Below, one piece after another: positions 30,334 to 32,245 of a DNA stretch of 32,245 nt. Under the pieces are notes generated by a model. The model saw only the letters and a list, made by a program, of their open reading frames with translations. It searched no databases and was not told the DNA's origin. A program made the position numbers and the translations under genes. This stretch comes from Bacteroidota bacterium (GTDB lineage Bacteria; Bacteroidota; Bacteroidia; Bacteroidales; UBA1715): assembly GCA_009786075.1 (NCBI GenBank), contig WQTX01000025.1:1-32245 (forward strand), given 5' to 3'. Numbering within the stretch: the stretch's first letter is position 1; each line of letters starts with the position of its first letter.

Positions 30334-30364
30334 GTATATGATGCTTGTTTATTAACAATTGTCT

Positions 30365-30480
30365 TGAACCACGATTTTAGCAAGATTATCAAGATGAACA
30401 GGATTTTTTAACCGTAGCGAAGCGGAGCTCAACGAAGTTAATCTTGATAATCCTTTAAATCTTGCAAAAATCGTGGTTCA
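30365..30480. repeat. MITE-like palindromic element (TGAACCACGATTTT ends)
   Basis: Both ends read TGAACCACGATTTT inward, followed by GCAAGATT and ATCAAGAT. The arms differ by a short insertion, and a centre of about 45 bases contains CGTAGCGAAGCGGAGCTC. The terminal TGA at the right end (30478-30480, minus strand) is the stop codon of the nitroreductase gene. The element has no coding capacity. Confidence 0.8.
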
Positions 30481-31311
30481 GACGAATGATACTTTCGCCC
30501 CCTCACGCGAAACCTCATTCACATATTTTACAGCAGGATACCCCACCATAAGACTAATATACACCTTATGATTTTCAGGAATACCAAACTGTTTCTGCAA
30601 CGATTTATTCTTACCAAAAGCCTTAGCAATAAACCCATTAAAACACGTACCTAAACCAAAACTTGAAGCATACAGCGACAAATACGAAGCCCAAATCGAA
30701 GCATCGGTTTCGAGCATACCAAGTGTTTCGTTTTTGGCGTGAAATAATATAAGCGCAGGCGCACCAAAAGTAATATTTTGTTTGCCTTCACGCTGCGCTT
30801 TTTTAAATTTTACAACATAGTTTTCTAACTTGATTATCTGCTTTTTAGAGGTAAACAATTGAACTATTTGTTTAATTACCGGACGAGTAAGCAATCGTAA
30901 CATTTTCAATAATTCATTCGACACATCGGCATTGATTTTTTTGAGCAAGTCTTTGTTTGTTATTACCGTAAGCTCCACTCCCCGCACATTGCTTGCCGAC
31001 GGCGCGTGAGCGGTAATTTCCACAAGTTTTTGCAAAACATCTTCGCTAACAATTTGCTTTGTAAAATGCCTGCAACTGCGAGTATGCACACATAAGTTTC
31101 TAAATTCTTGCGGTTGAACACTTTGCGCTTGCAATTCAATAATTGCTTTATCGTTCATCGTTACCGCCCGTTGCGCACAAATTGCCACACAATGACCACA
31201 GCCAATGCACAAATCAGAAACCGTAAAGGTTTCAATATCAATAGCGTGCGCGGTGCAATCGTTTACGCATTTTTTGCACTTTGTGCAGAGGTTTTTATCA
31301 ATTGTTATCAT
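30478..31311 (-). CDS. Ferredoxin-domain nitroreductase
   Basis: A 277-residue flavoprotein with two [4Fe-4S] clusters in an N-terminal ferredoxin domain: C9, C12, C15, C19 and C35, C38, C41, C45. The nitroreductase domain follows from about residue 75, with the FMN-binding start TRSCRHFTKQIV, the segment HAPSASNVRGVEL, a Gly/Ala-rich FGAPALILFHA, and the C-terminal SFGLGTCFNG. Such fusions reduce nitro groups, quinones or other acceptors using electrons passed from the clusters. The natural substrate is unknown. It stands alone between smpB and mutL, with dispersed repeats on both sides. Confidence 0.9.
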   Translation of the reverse strand: MITIDKNLCTKCKKCVNDCTAHAIDIETFTVSDLCIGCGHCVAICAQRAVTMNDKAIIELQAQSVQPQEFRNLCVHTRSCRHFTKQIVSEDVLQKLVEITAHAPSASNVRGVELTVITNKDLLKKINADVSNELLKMLRLLTRPVIKQIVQLFTSKKQIIKLENYVVKFKKAQREGKQNITFGAPALILFHAKNETLGMLETDASIWASYLSLYASSFGLGTCFNGFIAKAFGKNKSLQKQFGIPENHKVYISLMVGYPAVKYVNEVSREGAKVSFV

Positions 31312-31331
31312 AATTATTATCTTTTAACTTT

Positions 31332-31430
31332 GTTCCTCGCAATGACTTTCAAAAGAGCGTCATTGCGGGTTCGACCCGCAATCTCATATCTTTTTCGAGG
31401 AGATTCCTGCCTTCGCAGGAATGACGAACT
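31332..31430. repeat. Composite dispersed repeat between nitroreductase and smpB
   Basis: The left part, GTTCCTCGCAATGACTTTCA AAAGAGCGTCATTGCG, is the core of the palindrome at 16276-16341 with a nearly identical loop. It is joined to GGGTTCGACCCGCAATCTC and to GATTCCTGCCTTCGCAGG AATGACG, two further palindromic words. It seems a mosaic of repeat families. Confidence 0.75.
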
Positions 31431-31439
31431 TTTGAGAAA

Positions 31440-31470
31440 CTAACCACTAATCACTAACCGTTAACCACTA
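31440..31470. repeat. TAGTGGTTA-word repeat containing the smpB stop
   Basis: On the minus strand TAGTGGTTAACGGTTAGTG is followed by ATTAGTGGTTAG. The first TAG is the stop codon of smpB (31468-31470). The same word contains the guaD stop (8092-8094), and a TAATGGTTA variant contains the DUF4197 stop (22111-22113). Confidence 0.65.
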
Positions 31471-31923
31471 AAACCTTTTCATTACCTTATCCATCTCCCG
31501 CTTAGCATCTTTTTGTTTCATATCTTCCCGCTTGTCGTGCAGCTTTTTACCTCGTGCGAGTGCAATATCTACTTTAGCCCACCCTCTTCCGGTCAAATAA
31601 AAACTGAGGGCAACAATCGTAACACCTTTATCTTTCAATTTTTCTTGAATTTTGGCAAGTTCCTTGCGATTGAGCATCAATTTTCGTTCGCGCAAAGGGT
31701 CGTGATTGTTGTACGAACCAAACGAATACGCCGAAATGTGCATTCCTTTTACCCACATTTCGCCATTGTGCACATAGCAATAGGCTTCGGTAATGCTTGC
31801 CTTGCCCATGCGCAACGACTTGATTTCCGTGCCGGTAAGCACAATTCCGCAGGTAAATGTTTGAATAAATTCGTAATCGTGCGACGCTTTTTTATTTTTT
31901 ATGTATATTTGTTTTTGCAACAT
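31468..31923 (-). CDS. smpB: SsrA-binding protein SmpB
   Basis: A 151-residue partner of tmRNA in rescuing stalled ribosomes. Family blocks are KNKKASHDYEF, GIVLTGTEIKSLR, ASITEAYC, YNNHDPLRERKLMLNRKEL and LTGRGWAKVDIALARGKKLHDKRE. The basic C-terminal tail KREDMKQKDAKREMDK enters the mRNA channel. The length is normal. No tmRNA gene (ssrA) is visible nearby. The stop codon lies at the edge of a dispersed TAGTGGTTA repeat. Confidence 0.96.
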   Translation of the reverse strand: MLQKQIYIKNKKASHDYEFIQTFTCGIVLTGTEIKSLRMGKASITEAYCYVHNGEMWVKGMHISAYSFGSYNNHDPLRERKLMLNRKELAKIQEKLKDKGVTIVALSFYLTGRGWAKVDIALARGKKLHDKREDMKQKDAKREMDKVMKRF

Positions 31924-31942
31924 ATCTCAGATTGTATTTTTG

Positions 31943-31975
31943 CAAAAGTACAATTTAATTGTAAATTAATTGCAA
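31943..31975 (-). promoter_or_regulatory. Promoter of smpB
   Basis: On the minus strand: TTG near 31973-31975, a spacer of about 22 bases, then TACTTTTG (31943-31950), 19 bases before the start codon. The spacer is slightly long. Confidence 0.45.
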
Positions 31976-32035
31976 ACAACCTAATTATTGACCTAATTTT
32001 ACAAACAAAACAAAAATATTAGAAGTGTCCTGAAA

Positions 32036-32245
<210 letters not shown>

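Noticed and set aside
31924-32035. tmRNA or other small RNA gene near smpB
   Set aside because: The gap is 112 bases, AT-rich, without tRNA-like ends or the tag-coding sequence.

Overview
The window looks like a chromosomal segment of a Bacteroidota member, probably Bacteroidales-like. The DNA is AT-rich. Many genes are preceded by the Bacteroidota -7 promoter motif TAnnTTTG, and Shine-Dalgarno sites are scarce. The gene content also fits: GldB, two FISUMP-domain proteins, a BspA-type leucine-rich-repeat protein, the tail of a GH97 glycosidase, a RapZ C-terminal-domain protein and a MutL without a recognisable endonuclease motif. I saw no rRNA, tRNA, CRISPR array, transposase or phage gene.

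Layout. 1-3.2 kb: a secreted BspA-like protein whose 5' leader carries a 52-bp tandem palindromic repeat, a YoeB-type toxin, and a 2-hydroxyacid dehydrogenase whose C-terminus looks like an antitoxin tail. 3.3-6.8 kb (minus): gldB, a methyltransferase, pheS and an exported cyclophilin. 6.9-8.1 kb (plus): an antitoxin/PIN-toxin pair and guanine deaminase. 8.3-8.9 kb: a FISUMP protein with a GC-rich C-terminal cassette. 9.1-14.6 kb (plus): an ABC ATPase/permease pair, a SiaC-like (DUF1987) protein, a MORN/YwqK-like protein, pcm, a sugar-kinase-like phosphotransferase and a RapZ C-terminal-domain protein. 14.6-19.3 kb (minus): pyrG, a DUF349 protein and fabI. 19.4-22.4 kb (plus): a second FISUMP protein, a lipoprotein, a DUF4197 lipoprotein and clpS, in a region full of direct and inverted repeats. 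22.4-30.3 kb (minus): an EEP-family phosphohydrolase, rhomboid, RhuM, a 16-repeat LRV protein, a secreted Hint-domain protein, a second rhomboid and mutL. 30.5-32.2 kb (minus): a ferredoxin-nitroreductase, smpB and the 3' end of a GH97 gene.

Most of the genes are housekeeping: translation and its quality control (pheS, smpB, clpS), nucleotide metabolism (pyrG, guaD), lipid synthesis (fabI), repair (mutL, pcm) and envelope functions. The accessory signal lies in two toxin-antitoxin loci, the RhuM-LRV-Hint cassette between the two rhomboids, and an unusually dense set of short dispersed repeats. Several repeat families begin exactly at, or contain, the stop codon of the preceding gene. Others have entered coding sequence: the ABC ATPase has an in-frame repeat-derived insert and the dehydrogenase N-terminus overlaps an element. 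The second FISUMP gene lies between two direct copies of the fabI promoter and start region, and the first has a sharply GC-rich C-terminal cassette. Both facts suggest that FISUMP genes are shaped by cassette exchange.
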